NCBI RefSeq assembly: GCF_009826975.1
Contig: NZ_WUMO01000002.1
Location: forward strand, 496,001-560,000
DNA length: 64,000 bases
DNA from: Flavobacterium sp. HBTb2-11-1
GTDB lineage: Bacteria; Bacteroidota; Bacteroidia; Flavobacteriales; Flavobacteriaceae
Direction of reading: 5' to 3'
The notes beneath the pieces are model-generated. The model was not told the origin of the DNA. It saw nothing but the letters and a program-made list of their open reading frames with translations, and searched no databases. The position numbers and the translations under genes were made by a program. Shown piece by piece: positions 28,483 to 37,118 of the stretch. Within the stretch, counting starts at the first letter, position 1; each line of letters opens with the position of its first letter.

Positions 28483-28607
28483 ATATTATTAATTTTCAAC
28501 CCTATACATGTAAATTAAACAATAATTTAATATTATTTTATAACAACATCACATCTCATATTTTTAATTTTATGATCTCATTTACAAACAATTAAAAAAA
28601 TAGCGTC

Positions 28608-28811
28608 ATGAAAAATTTACAAATAAATTTCAGTCCAAACAATGAAACCTGTACAGACCGAACTTTGGTTTGTAAAGGTGACAATAACGAATTGATATTT
28701 CGTAAAACTTATGTAGGAGATTGGGGAGATTGGGACGAAAAACCAGAAGATGCATTACAAGACAAGCCTCTTTATCTGGATCAAAATACAAGTTTTACAA
28801 GTGCAGTTTAA
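28608..28811 (+). CDS. Small protein of unknown function
   Basis: A 67-residue cytoplasmic protein (no signal peptide or membrane helix) with two cysteines (about 15 and 22) and a Trp/Asp-rich middle (YVGDWGDWDEKPEDAL). I do not recognise a family. It sits alone between a terminator and a convergent small gene. The amino-acid composition is normal, so I accept it as a gene with moderate confidence. Confidence 0.55.
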   Translation: MKNLQINFSPNNETCTDRTLVCKGDNNELIFRKTYVGDWGDWDEKPEDALQDKPLYLDQNTSFTSAV

Positions 28812-28857
28812 TCTCAAACTGTTATAAAACTATTTAGGCAATACAATTATGAAATGA

Positions 28858-29112
28858 TTATCCTAAAACACTAATTGTATTGCTTAAATTTTCTTTGTTT
28901 ATAAAATCCAGAATAAATTCTTTTACTTCATTGCTTGCTTCCGTTTTGGTTGCAAACGAATTAATATAAAATTCATCATCCTTGTCACTAATATGAATAA
29001 TTTCTGTGTAGCCTTTAGTAATTAAACTGCCTTTTAGTTTGATTACGTTTACCTGCTGCTTTCCATCAAGTTCTTTGCGAACCTGTAATTTTATAGCTCT
29101 TTCCATATTCAA
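28858..29112 (-). CDS. Small protein of unknown function
   Basis: An 84-residue cytoplasmic protein with alternating strand-like and charged segments (KLQVRKELDGKQQVNVIKLKG, then DEFYINSF). No cysteines, signal peptide or known motif. It converges with 28608-28811. The sequence looks like a small beta-sheet protein with a C-terminal helix, and I assign no function. Confidence 0.55.
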   Translation of the reverse strand: MNMERAIKLQVRKELDGKQQVNVIKLKGSLITKGYTEIIHISDKDDEFYINSFATKTEASNEVKEFILDFINKENLSNTISVLG

Positions 29113-29281
29113 ATAATTTTAAATAATTAACTATCATTCAGTTACTAAATTTAAAACATTTAATCTATCGAAATCAGATTTTAACACTATCCGCAACATA
29201 TTATTTATCAACATATTATAAACATTTCTTCTTTTTTTATAATAGAAATGCCAAATACCAGCAAAATCAAGTCTTTCGAGG

Positions 29282-30301
29282 TTAATTTCCTGTAAATTCT
29301 TTGTCGCTAAGAGTTTTCATAAACGCAATAAGGTTTTCTTTTTCGGGTTCTGTCAGCGGAATTTTATTACCGTTATTTTTAAAAATAGGATCCAAATTTT
29401 CTGCTTCCAAAACACCTGTGTCGAAATAATCCAAAACTGATTTTAATGTAGGAAACTGACCAAAACTTCCATAAGGCGCTGTATATTCAACATTACGCAG
29501 ACTTGGAACTCTAAAACTCATAAAATCAGACGGGATTCCGGTAACTCTTCCTCGTCCTGCTTCATTAGAATCTGTATTTACTGGAAAACCAATATTTCTA
29601 AAACTTTGATCTGTAAACAATTCTGTGCTATGACAGTTGGCACATTTCTGTTGAAATGTTGCGTAGCCTGCCGCTTCGCTTTCTGTAAACGAGTGTCCTT
29701 CTTTTCGTTTTACTTTATCGTATTTGCTGTTAGCAGAAATTAAAGTATATTCAAACTGAGCAATACTCTTATAAATTCTATCAGCAGTAATTTCCTGATC
29801 GCCAAATGCTTTTTTAAATAAATCTTTATAAAAAGCATCATCTTTAATTTTTCCGATCACTTCCAGAATCGATGAATCCATTTCTTCATGCGTAATAATT
29901 GGCACTAAAGGCTGCGTTTCCAACTGCAGTCTGCTTCCATCCCAATTAAAGAACTTTAGAAACATCAAATTCTGAAGAGGTGGAGCATTTCTAAGACCAA
30001 CTCTTCCTTCAATGCCAATTGCTCGCGCATTATGATCTGCAAAAGCATTCGCTTGAATATGACAGCTTGCACACGAAATTGTATTGTCTGCGCTAAATCT
30101 TTTGTCAGAGAAAAGTTTTTCACCCAATTCAACTCCATATTTTGTAGGCTTGTTCAAACTTACGTAACTGTTTACTTCTGGAAAATCAGTCGGAATAGGC
30201 AATGCAAGTTCAGGATTATCAAAATAAGTTTCATCAGAATCACTACTGCTACAAGAAGCGAAAAAGATTACGATTATGATAAAGCCAAATATTTTTTTCA
30301 T
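29282..30301 (-). CDS. Diheme MauG/CcpA-family lipoprotein, MbnH-like
   Basis: A 339-residue lipoprotein (lipobox Cys at residue 17). It has two c-type heme motifs, CASCH (77-81) and CANCH (220-224), in the bacterial cytochrome c peroxidase/MauG fold. Where classical CcpA has an axial Met, this protein has Tyr292 (TLKSVLDYFD), as in the MauG/MbnH branch, which oxidises protein Trp residues rather than simply reducing peroxide. It lies directly downstream of an MbnP-family gene. MbnH and MbnP are known partners: MbnH converts a Trp of MbnP to kynurenine to create a copper site. Axial ligand assignment is my alignment by eye. Confidence 0.85.
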   Translation of the reverse strand: MKKIFGFIIIVIFFASCSSSDSDETYFDNPELALPIPTDFPEVNSYVSLNKPTKYGVELGEKLFSDKRFSADNTISCASCHIQANAFADHNARAIGIEGRVGLRNAPPLQNLMFLKFFNWDGSRLQLETQPLVPIITHEEMDSSILEVIGKIKDDAFYKDLFKKAFGDQEITADRIYKSIAQFEYTLISANSKYDKVKRKEGHSFTESEAAGYATFQQKCANCHSTELFTDQSFRNIGFPVNTDSNEAGRGRVTGIPSDFMSFRVPSLRNVEYTAPYGSFGQFPTLKSVLDYFDTGVLEAENLDPIFKNNGNKIPLTEPEKENLIAFMKTLSDKEFTGN

Positions 30302-30321
30302 TTTTAACGAATTTTAAAATA

Positions 30322-30349
30322 GAGCCGTCTTTTTAATTTCAGACGGCTC
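30322..30349 (-). terminator. Hairpin between MbnP and MbnH-like genes
   Basis: GAGCCGTCT / AGACGGCTC stem with a 10-nt loop. It lies between two genes expected to be co-expressed, so it may be a partial terminator that lowers expression of the downstream heme protein. Confidence 0.65.
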
Positions 30350-30359
30350 CAAAATATAT

Positions 30360-31226
30360 TTAGTTTTCTACACTAGTAACAGAAAACATTCCTGAGATAT
30401 CATTTGTTCCATTTCCTCCCAAATTATCCACAAATTTTACCATCTGAGCTGCAGTATGAATATTCGGAGTTGCATTATCAGTCATTGTTGTTCCAGTCGA
30501 TAATGTAATTGTATTGATTTTTCCGCTCAATAACTTATCAAAATCCGCTTTAATTTTGATTTTTGGAGCTTTGCTTCCTACCACTGCATTTGCTGTAAGG
30601 CTTAATGTAATATCTCTGTAAGCATTTACACCTTGAGTATAAGCGCCTTCTTTTCCTGCTACAGTACTTCCAGTATGAATAGACATAACTTTATTATCAG
30701 TATCATAAAAACCTTCTACTTTCGTAAAACGGTATCCTGTTCCCCATTCCCACATCATTTGAGTATCATTGGCTCCTGCTGCTGCATAAAATTTAGGAAA
30801 TCTAGTCTGATCTAGAGTATTCTGCTCTGTTTTAATACCCAAACCAAATTTAATCTGTTTGTATGTTGCTGATGGCACATTGCTCAAAACATAGCTCAAT
30901 GATTCCGTTTTTGCCTGATCGATTACAGTTGCGCCTTTATCTAAATCATTTACATTGTAAGGCACTTCGCTCCCATCATCTTTTATAAGACGAATATTGC
31001 TGATTACGTATTTTAACTCAGAAAAATGGTGAATTTGCCCTGCTGCAGAAGTATTTGTTGTTGCTGAAGCTGAAGTTGCATCACCTAAAACAATTGTCTT
31101 TTCTTTGAAAGTATTATTGAATTCCAGGGTTAAGTTGTTTGCTGCAGGTGTATCGTCATCGCTTGAACATGATACAAATGCTAAGGTAGCCGCTGATAAT
31201 AAAAGGTATTTTTTTAAAGTTTCCAT
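30360..31226 (-). CDS. MbnP-family copper-binding lipoprotein
   Basis: A 288-residue lipoprotein (lipobox Cys20, FVSC). The mature part shows the MbnP signature: an N-terminal strand with LTLEFNNTF, a region HHFSELKYVISNIRLIKDDG, and MMWEWGTGYRFTKVEGFYD near 157-175. Trp159 and Trp161 are candidates for the Trp that a partner diheme enzyme converts to kynurenine for copper binding. It is followed by the MbnH-like gene and preceded by a TonB receptor with an OprC-like CxxxM motif, so a copper role is well supported by context. Confidence 0.85.
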   Translation of the reverse strand: METLKKYLLLSAATLAFVSCSSDDDTPAANNLTLEFNNTFKEKTIVLGDATSASATTNTSAAGQIHHFSELKYVISNIRLIKDDGSEVPYNVNDLDKGATVIDQAKTESLSYVLSNVPSATYKQIKFGLGIKTEQNTLDQTRFPKFYAAAGANDTQMMWEWGTGYRFTKVEGFYDTDNKVMSIHTGSTVAGKEGAYTQGVNAYRDITLSLTANAVVGSKAPKIKIKADFDKLLSGKINTITLSTGTTMTDNATPNIHTAAQMVKFVDNLGGNGTNDISGMFSVTSVEN

Positions 31227-31280
31227 TATATGATTTTAATTTTTGTATTGCATTCTATTTTTATTAATTGACAAGGACAA

Positions 31281-31649
31281 TTATAAAATAGGCGGCGGTA
31301 CAAAAATTTCAAGACAAGGTTCTGGCTGACCAGATTCTTTATATAAATTTACTTTTTTAGAATGAATTGCTTTTGTAACAGAAACCGCAAATTCGATATT
31401 AGCAATTAAAGCAATATCAATCTTTTTGCTGATGCTTCTCAATTCTAAATCTGTATTTTTTTCGGTTTCCTGAAGTTCTTTTTTCAAATGGCATTTACCA
31501 TGGCATTGCAATTCTGGCTTGGCTTTGTTAACGCAAAACTCTTTTTCTATCGCTTTTTGGTTCAGTTTAAAGTGCACAATGATAAGCGCCTGCTGGAAAG
31601 AAACCAGCAGGAACAGAATCGTCATAGTGATACTAAAAACCTTTTTCAT
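31281..31649 (-). CDS. Small Cys-motif membrane/periplasmic protein (copy 1)
   Basis: A 122-residue protein with one N-terminal hydrophobic segment (about 5-24) and a conserved CxxxC-type element: NQKAIEKEFCVNKAKPELQC (23 to about 50) followed by HGKCHLKKEL. It ends in a Pro-Pro motif (FVPPPIL). It shares the spaced pattern NQKxIxK-xxC(V)-C-x-G-x-C-x-L-x-K with 35049-35450. The three Cys plus His are suggestive of copper binding. It sits between MbnP and the TonB receptor gene. Family known to me only as small Bacteroidota proteins near TonB receptors. Confidence 0.75.
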   Translation of the reverse strand: MKKVFSITMTILFLLVSFQQALIIVHFKLNQKAIEKEFCVNKAKPELQCHGKCHLKKELQETEKNTDLELRSISKKIDIALIANIEFAVSVTKAIHSKKVNLYKESGQPEPCLEIFVPPPIL

Positions 31650-31668
31650 TTTACTTGTATAATAATTC

Positions 31669-31808
31669 TAACACATAGAAACATAGTTTTTAGAAATTTG
31701 TAAAAGGTGTTTCACTTTTAATAAAACTCATAGCACTATGTGTTAGAAACTAGTTTCTTTCTTTTTCTTTTCAAGATCACAGAAAAATCTATGTTCCTAT
31801 GTGTTTAA
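31669..31808. repeat. CATAGAAACATAG inverted repeat, copy 2
   Basis: Arms ACACATAGAAACATAG and CTATGTTCCTATGTGTTT flank an internal GTGTTTCACTTTT and TGTGTTAGAAACTAGTTTC segment. The same internal order occurs in the copy at 40232-40456, so it is a genuine dispersed element. Confidence 0.75.
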
Positions 31809-31831
31809 ATTTAATCTTGATGTTTTTCTAA

Positions 31832-33811
31832 TTAGAAATTCAATTTTAAAGACGTGAAAATATTACGCCCCATTCTCGGGATATTTCCCCAGTCAGCATA
31901 CGTACTGTAATATTCATTTAATACATTCTCTGCACCAATCTGGATTGTGCTTCTCACTTTATTGATTGCAAAAGAATAATCGGCAGAGATATTCCAAATG
32001 GCATAAGCCGCAGTCAAATCTTCTCCGTATTCCGGACTGTAATTAATCTGTTCGAAATCGCCATTTACAGAAGTCTGGATTCCGAAATTTTTATACATAT
32101 AGTACAATGAACTCAAATAGCTTAACGGACGTATAAATGGCAGATTTCCTCCTTTATTGTCCATTCCGCGAGCATAAGTCAACGTTCCTTTCCAGTGCAG
32201 ATGCTCTAAAATATCGTAGCTTACATTCGCAGACATATTCAAAAGTGTTGCATAATCTAAAGAAGTATAGCCTTTTACCCCAACCGACTGATAATTCATT
32301 GGACTTCCTAAACTCAAGATTTTACCAATAATATAATTGTCAATGTAGAAATAGTTGATTTTTCCCTGAATGCTTAATCTTTCGTTTGCAAAACCTGCGC
32401 TTGCATTTCCTTCATACGAAATTTCATTTTTCAGATTGGGATCTCCGATATAATCGTAGCGGTCAAAACTATTATAAATGTAATATCCGTAACCTTCAGA
32501 AACAGAAGGCGCTCTATGACCATAACCCGTTCCAACAGAAAAATTAAACTGATCTATATTTAACTGATAACTGGCATTTAAACTTGGCAGAAATCTCGTT
32601 TTTTCCTGAGGCGCGCCTGGGTGAAAAATCCAGTTGAACTCTATATATTTAGAATAATTGTAGTTCACCCCCAAAGAACCGCCAAGATTCACAGTGCTTT
32701 TCTCCGAAAGCTCCCAAGAATTATTCATAGAAAGTCCAGCAAAACGTGTTGTTACCCAAGGCCAGCTATAGGCAAACATGGTTCTTTCGCTTCGATCCTG
32801 CGGATACATACGCATTTCTGCAATAGACAAATTATCGTAGGCATTCAACTGAATTTCAGATGAATAGTTATTTCTTTTCAAATTGGCTTTAGAAACCAAG
32901 CCATAGGTTGTGCTCCAACCCGGCATATCCATATGAACCAAATTCTCAGGACGTGTAGTATCATCCATATAATGTTCGATTGCATTAAAATATACTTTCG
33001 TATCCACTACTCTAACCAAACCTTCTTCAAACAATTGTTTGTAAGACGCTGAAGTAATGAGTGCGCGTGAAAGCCACAAATCCATTGGCAAAGCAGGATA
33101 ACCTACGTCTTTTGCCACATCAAAAATCGCGTCTAATCGTAATGATGATAAATCGCTGGTTTTATAAGCAAATCCTAATGAAGTATTGAATTTATTGTAT
33201 TGCGAATGCTTTACTTCATTGTTGTTTCCGTCATGATAATTATCGGCCGTTCGGTAGGAAATGCTTCCGTCAGCCACAAATTTAGTTCCCGAATAAGAGA
33301 TATTTCCTAAATTGAAAAACTGCTTATTATTAAACTCAAATCCTGTCTGATACGTTCCATTCCATTTCTTTTGAAGTCCAAACGGCGTGCTTTTTCTTTT
33401 TAAATCGATGCTTCCTGCAATTGTTGATCCATGCAGGCTTCCCTCCTGTCCCGATTTAATATCGATTGCCGCGAGATTATTGCTTTCTACATAAGACGTA
33501 ATTGGATCCATTTTATCGGTACAAGCGCCAAACACATGCATTCCGTCAATGGTAACTGTAGAACGTTCCGTGCTCATATTGTTTAACAAAGGTTCCCATG
33601 CATAAGCTCCACGCTTTATAAAACTGATATTCTCTGAGGATGACAGAAATTCATCAACAGAAACCGCCATTTTCATCTCGGTTTCAATTTTCTTTTTTGC
33701 GGCGTTTTTTACTGTTACTTCTTCTAAGTTTTTAATACTGTCGTGATGTGCATGCTGGTTTTGAGCCGTTACAGACATTCCCAAAAAAAGTAGCATTATA
33801 ATATATTTCAT
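31832..33811 (-). CDS. TonB-dependent receptor, probable copper (OprC/NosA-like)
   Basis: A 659-residue receptor when started at the ATG at 33811, giving the signal peptide MKYIIMLLFLGMSVTAQ; an upstream ATG at 33832 would overlap the previous gene. The mature N-terminus is His-rich (NQHAHHD). The plug has ACTDKMDP (Cys97 and Met101), matching the CxxxM copper ligands described for OprC. The barrel ends in FTSLKLNF. It lies between a FixH/YtkA-like lipoprotein (stop 4 nt away) and the small Cys protein, MbnP and MbnH-like genes. I infer copper uptake across the outer membrane. Confidence 0.88.
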   Translation of the reverse strand: MKYIIMLLFLGMSVTAQNQHAHHDSIKNLEEVTVKNAAKKKIETEMKMAVSVDEFLSSSENISFIKRGAYAWEPLLNNMSTERSTVTIDGMHVFGACTDKMDPITSYVESNNLAAIDIKSGQEGSLHGSTIAGSIDLKRKSTPFGLQKKWNGTYQTGFEFNNKQFFNLGNISYSGTKFVADGSISYRTADNYHDGNNNEVKHSQYNKFNTSLGFAYKTSDLSSLRLDAIFDVAKDVGYPALPMDLWLSRALITSASYKQLFEEGLVRVVDTKVYFNAIEHYMDDTTRPENLVHMDMPGWSTTYGLVSKANLKRNNYSSEIQLNAYDNLSIAEMRMYPQDRSERTMFAYSWPWVTTRFAGLSMNNSWELSEKSTVNLGGSLGVNYNYSKYIEFNWIFHPGAPQEKTRFLPSLNASYQLNIDQFNFSVGTGYGHRAPSVSEGYGYYIYNSFDRYDYIGDPNLKNEISYEGNASAGFANERLSIQGKINYFYIDNYIIGKILSLGSPMNYQSVGVKGYTSLDYATLLNMSANVSYDILEHLHWKGTLTYARGMDNKGGNLPFIRPLSYLSSLYYMYKNFGIQTSVNGDFEQINYSPEYGEDLTAAYAIWNISADYSFAINKVRSTIQIGAENVLNEYYSTYADWGNIPRMGRNIFTSLKLNF

Positions 33812-33815
33812 GTTA

Positions 33816-34739
33816 TTAGAATAAAGTATCAATATATAGTTCGCTTTTCACGCCTTCAACCCCCGGCGTATGATCGGTCGGAACTACAGTTCCTTTTACT
33901 ATTAATCCGTTTTGGTTCATCATAATTAGATTCAATGTCCAGTTTCCTGTCATCGTATAATTAACCACACCGTGATACAAACCATCATTTCCTTGCGTTA
34001 AATCTTTATTATTTGGCGAAGAATGATTGCCCATTGAAGGTTCAGGCATTCTAGGATCTAACTTTAAAGTATAGCCCACAACTTCTGTATATGAAAACTG
34101 TGTTGGATCAGGGAAAGTTCCCGCAGGCGTGGTTGGTTTGTTGTATTTATAAACCCCTGCCACAAGTGGATTTTCTGAAACCATAGGTTTTTGAGGCGAA
34201 ATCAATGCTATAACATATTGTTCTCCATCATTTCCTGCAAAAGCCGTCATGTTTAGATTTTTATTGGGTTGCTGTGCTACCGAAATATCTTTATTAATCT
34301 CATATTTTTGGTTATCAGCCGTAAAACTGATGTACAATTTCCAACTTGCCGTCGTTGAGCTTTCGCCAGTAAAAACAGAATAACCAATGTAGTATTTGTT
34401 AGTAGGATCATATGCTAGATTATATTCATGCGGACATGAACTTTTGCTTCCGTCAGCATTGCTCAAAATAGGCAGAAAAGTTACAGCAGAAGAAGTCAGC
34501 TCCTGATTGTTTTGAGTGCTCACAATTTTCAAGTGAAGCTCATTATATCCTTTATAGAATGTTCCGTTTAAGGCATCTATGGTTATCTTATAGTTCCCAT
34601 TAATAAAAGAAGTCGCTTCTTTAAATTCGTAGCTTTCAGGAACTTCAGAACCAGTTTCAGCTTCGTAATCTGTTTTATCGATTGTACAGGAAGTAACCGC
34701 AAACAATAGTGCGATTATACAAAAATTAAAAGATTTCAT
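33816..34739 (-). CDS. FixH/YtkA-like metal-handling lipoprotein
   Basis: A 307-residue lipoprotein (lipobox Cys18, TSC). It consists of two Ig-like domains. The C-terminal one contains LDPRMPEPSMGNHSSPNNKD followed by GLYHGVVNYTMTGNWTLNL, the M-x-P-x-M-x-x-H arrangement of FixH/YtkA-like and related copper proteins. It is first of the cluster leading to the TonB receptor, and its stop lies 4 nt from that start, so they are probably translationally linked. It likely accepts copper in the periplasm or at the cell surface. Confidence 0.72.
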   Translation of the reverse strand: MKSFNFCIIALLFAVTSCTIDKTDYEAETGSEVPESYEFKEATSFINGNYKITIDALNGTFYKGYNELHLKIVSTQNNQELTSSAVTFLPILSNADGSKSSCPHEYNLAYDPTNKYYIGYSVFTGESSTTASWKLYISFTADNQKYEINKDISVAQQPNKNLNMTAFAGNDGEQYVIALISPQKPMVSENPLVAGVYKYNKPTTPAGTFPDPTQFSYTEVVGYTLKLDPRMPEPSMGNHSSPNNKDLTQGNDGLYHGVVNYTMTGNWTLNLIMMNQNGLIVKGTVVPTDHTPGVEGVKSELYIDTLF

Positions 34740-35048
34740 TTGATGATGTTATAAAAAAAATTTAATATTCAACACCTTGCCATAAATTTTTGAATATCAA
34801 AAAAGAACCAAAATGCTGTGAGCAAACCAAAATATTGGCAGTGTAAATGAAAATGGAAGTGTTTTCCTTTCAATTACAAAAGAAGATCAAAATCAGTTTT
34901 AGAAAAATAAATTGAGTAATTTTATCTCAACTAGAATTATAAGCACTAGTAAATCGAGCAAAACAAAACTATTCGAAAATTCAAATTTCAGAATTGGAAT
35001 TTGGAATTTCACAAATTGGATTTTATAAAAACAACAGGATTTTAATCT
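34740..35048. other. Gene-free region with simple AT-rich sequence
   Basis: Lies between the lipoprotein gene and the small Cys protein gene. It contains a GGAATTTGGAATTTC-type short repeat near 34995, similar to fragments near 57590 and 61010. No promoter or ORF was convincing. Confidence 0.45.
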
Positions 35049-35450
35049 CTATACTGTATAGAGAGGAGGATGAAAAGTAAGATTAGAAGCCCCGATAGGT
35101 TTCTTTTCAAATAAAATTGAAGTATTCTCTTTTGATTCGATAACTGGAATTGTACTAAAATTAGTTTCAGCAGTATTTTGAACGTATACAAGCTCTAATT
35201 TATCTTTTAGGCTATCCTGCATTTTTCGTTCGTTATCAGAATATTTTTTAATGCTTTTTTGAAGTTCGCAACGACCATTACAGCTATTAAAAGCTTGTTT
35301 GCGTTGCACACAGATGGTTTTTGCAATTTCTTTTTGATTGATTTTAAAAGAAGCATAAACGAACAAGCTGCCAAAAGATGGCGACAGTATTAAAATAGAA
35401 AGCGCTATGATGATTACTCTTTTCAATGCTTGTTCAATAGTTGCTGGCAA
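35049..35450 (-). CDS. Small Cys-motif membrane/periplasmic protein (copy 2)
   Basis: A 133-residue protein with an N-terminal membrane segment (about 11-33). The motif NQKEIAKTICVQRKQAFNSC is followed by NGRCELQKSI. It ends in FHPPLYTV, a Pro-Pro tail resembling that of the copy at 31281-31649. The two bracket the TonB receptor and lipoprotein genes. The conserved Cys spacing suggests a shared ligand, probably copper, but this is inferred from the locus. Confidence 0.72.
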   Translation of the reverse strand: MPATIEQALKRVIIIALSILILSPSFGSLFVYASFKINQKEIAKTICVQRKQAFNSCNGRCELQKSIKKYSDNERKMQDSLKDKLELVYVQNTAETNFSTIPVIESKENTSILFEKKPIGASNLTFHPPLYTV

Positions 35451-35547
35451 AAGTACATACTATTTTGTATTTATTTTAACGATTTCTTCATTTTTTATTG
35501 GATAATAACTAATCAATTGCATTTGCAAAAAGCGAACTCCTCATCAA

Positions 35548-35563
35548 TTAACGAAATATCGCA
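35548..35563 (+). promoter_or_regulatory. Upstream activator site for P5
   Basis: TTAACGAAATATCGCA; the C of CGAAATATCG (35552) is 67 nt before the -24 GG at 35619. Confidence 0.55.
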
Positions 35564-35617
35564 AATAAAAAACTTTCTCTTTTCGATAAAGCCTTTAAAA
35601 TAAAGCCATTGTAAATA

Positions 35618-35633
35618 AGGCACGTTAATTGGC
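35618..35633 (+). promoter_or_regulatory. Sigma-54-like promoter P5 (gene 35899-36714)
   Basis: AGGCACGTTAATTGGC has an excellent -24 half (GGCACG) and TTGG at -12, with GG-N10-GG spacing. A second, Crp-type promoter lies downstream before the same gene. Confidence 0.55.
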
Positions 35634-35740
35634 TACTGTCTGGCATAATTTCCAAATATAAAATGAATAATATGAAAATTAAGCAAACATCCCTCTTTCA
35701 GCATGCCCCACCACGTATTCAACACAAAAATTTTCACTTC

Positions 35741-35785
35741 TTAATCTAGATTAACCGATAGGCCTTTCAATCTGCAATACATTTG
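35741..35785 (+). promoter_or_regulatory. Crp-type operator and -7 box for 35899
   Basis: Perfect palindrome TTAATCTAGATTAA at 35741-35754, then TACATTTG at 35778-35785. The centre of the palindrome is 35 nt before the TTTG, placing it at about -41.5. The same spacing occurs at 43711 and 50093. No -33 TTG is present, as expected for activator-dependent transcription. Confidence 0.7.
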
Positions 35786-35898
35786 CAGTGTAATCATAAC
35801 AAAACAAAATACAATACCACTTATAAGTTTAAAATTTAAACCTATAAATCAATTTAAATTAAAAATATAAACAAATATTAATCTTAAAATCAAAAACC

Positions 35899-36714
35899 AT
35901 GAGCACATTTACAGTAAAAGACGGAACAGAAATTTATTATAAAGATTGGGGAACAGGACAGCCAATTGTTTTTCATCACGGATGGCCTTTATCAAGCGAT
36001 GATTGGGACGCACAGATGATGTTTTTTCTTCAAAAAGGATACAGAGTTATTGCACACGATCGCCGCGGTCATGGACGTTCAAGCCAGACTTCTATAGGAA
36101 ATAACATGGAAACTTACGCATCAGACATTGCTCAATTAGTTGAGGCTCTTGACTTAAAAGATGCAATTCACGTTGGTCACTCAACAGGAGGCGGTGAAGT
36201 AATTCGTTATGCTGCAAAATACGGAAAAGGGCGTATCTCAAAAGCAGTAATCATTAGCGCTGTACCACCAATTATGGTTCAAAGCGAATCGAATCCTGAA
36301 GGTGTGCCTTTGTCTGTTTTTGATGAAATCAGAAAAGGAACGGGTTTTACCAGATCGCAATATTTTTATGATTTCCCTATTCCTTTTTACGGATGGAATC
36401 GCGAAGGTCAAACCGTTCAAGAAGGAATTAAGCAAAATTGGTGGCGTCAAGGAATGATGGGTTCTGTATTATCTCATTATGAAGGAATTAAAGCTTTCTC
36501 TGAAACTGATTTTACAGAAGATCTTAAAAGTTTAGATATTCCGGTTCTTGTGTTGCACGGAGAAGATGACCAGATCGTTCCTTATCATCAAGCGCCAAAA
36601 TCAGCAAAACTGCTAAAAAACGGAAAATTGATTTCTTACCCAGGATTTCCTCACGGTATGCCAACCACAGAAGCAGAAACGATCAATAATGATATTCTAG
36701 CTTTCATAAAATAA
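35899..36714 (+). CDS. Alpha/beta hydrolase, non-heme haloperoxidase-like
   Basis: A 271-residue hydrolase of the bacterial perhydrolase/chloroperoxidase group. The oxyanion region is FHHGWPLSSDDWD, the nucleophile elbow GHSTGGG gives Ser95, the acid is in HGEDDQIVP (about 223) and the His in PGFPHGMP (about 253). DRRGHGRSS is typical. It is the first gene of the rightward stress cluster, behind two candidate promoters (sigma-54-like at 35618 and Crp-type at 35741). A hairpin separates it from 36774. True function may be an esterase. Confidence 0.93.
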   Translation: MSTFTVKDGTEIYYKDWGTGQPIVFHHGWPLSSDDWDAQMMFFLQKGYRVIAHDRRGHGRSSQTSIGNNMETYASDIAQLVEALDLKDAIHVGHSTGGGEVIRYAAKYGKGRISKAVIISAVPPIMVQSESNPEGVPLSVFDEIRKGTGFTRSQYFYDFPIPFYGWNREGQTVQEGIKQNWWRQGMMGSVLSHYEGIKAFSETDFTEDLKSLDIPVLVLHGEDDQIVPYHQAPKSAKLLKNGKLISYPGFPHGMPTTEAETINNDILAFIK

Positions 36715-36726
36715 CTCTTAAAACCT

Positions 36727-36757
36727 AACTGTCTGCAAAACTTCTTTGCAGACAGTT
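36727..36757 (+). terminator. Intrinsic terminator after 35899-36714
   Basis: AACTGTCTGCAAA / TTTGCAGACAGTT hairpin with a 5-nt loop, then weak T-run. Confidence 0.75.
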
Positions 36758-36773
36758 TAAATCTCTCCAAGTT

Positions 36774-37091
36774 ATGAGTTCATTACAACAACCTTATTTT
36801 GAAACCGTTACCGAAGCTTTACAATGGCTAAATGTACAAGGTTTTACAGAAAACTTCAATCTTGATGTAGATTGCATCAGATGCAATACCAACACGCTTA
36901 GAATGTCTCCAGAAGAGTTCAGAATCGAATATTTATTTCGTTTCGAAGGTGATACTGATCCCGGTGATGAAGATATTGTATACGGCATAATCTCTGACAT
37001 TTACAATGTAAAAGGTGTTTTAACCAGCGCTTTTGGAATTTATGCAGATTCAGTTTCTGCTGAAATGATTAAAAAACTTTCTACACATTAA
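36774..37091 (+). CDS. Small protein often labelled phosphoribosylpyrophosphate synthetase-like
   Basis: A 105-residue cytoplasmic protein with two Cys close together (VDCIRCNTNTLRM, about 43-52) and the acidic stretch RFEGDTDPGDEDIVYGI. It closely resembles small Bacteroidota proteins carried in databases as phosphoribosylpyrophosphate synthetase, but it is far too short for that enzyme and lacks its PRPP-binding loop, so the label should not be trusted. Between the haloperoxidase-like hydrolase and a cysteine hydrolase, it is likely part of the stress cluster. Confidence 0.8.
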   Translation: MSSLQQPYFETVTEALQWLNVQGFTENFNLDVDCIRCNTNTLRMSPEEFRIEYLFRFEGDTDPGDEDIVYGIISDIYNVKGVLTSAFGIYADSVSAEMIKKLSTH

Positions 37092-37118
37092 TATCAAAAT
37101 AACAGCATATCGTAAGAA

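Noticed and set aside
35663..35749. 28-codon micro-ORF between the two promoters of 35899
   Set aside because: No conserved features, and its end overlaps the Crp-type palindrome. I cannot support translation.
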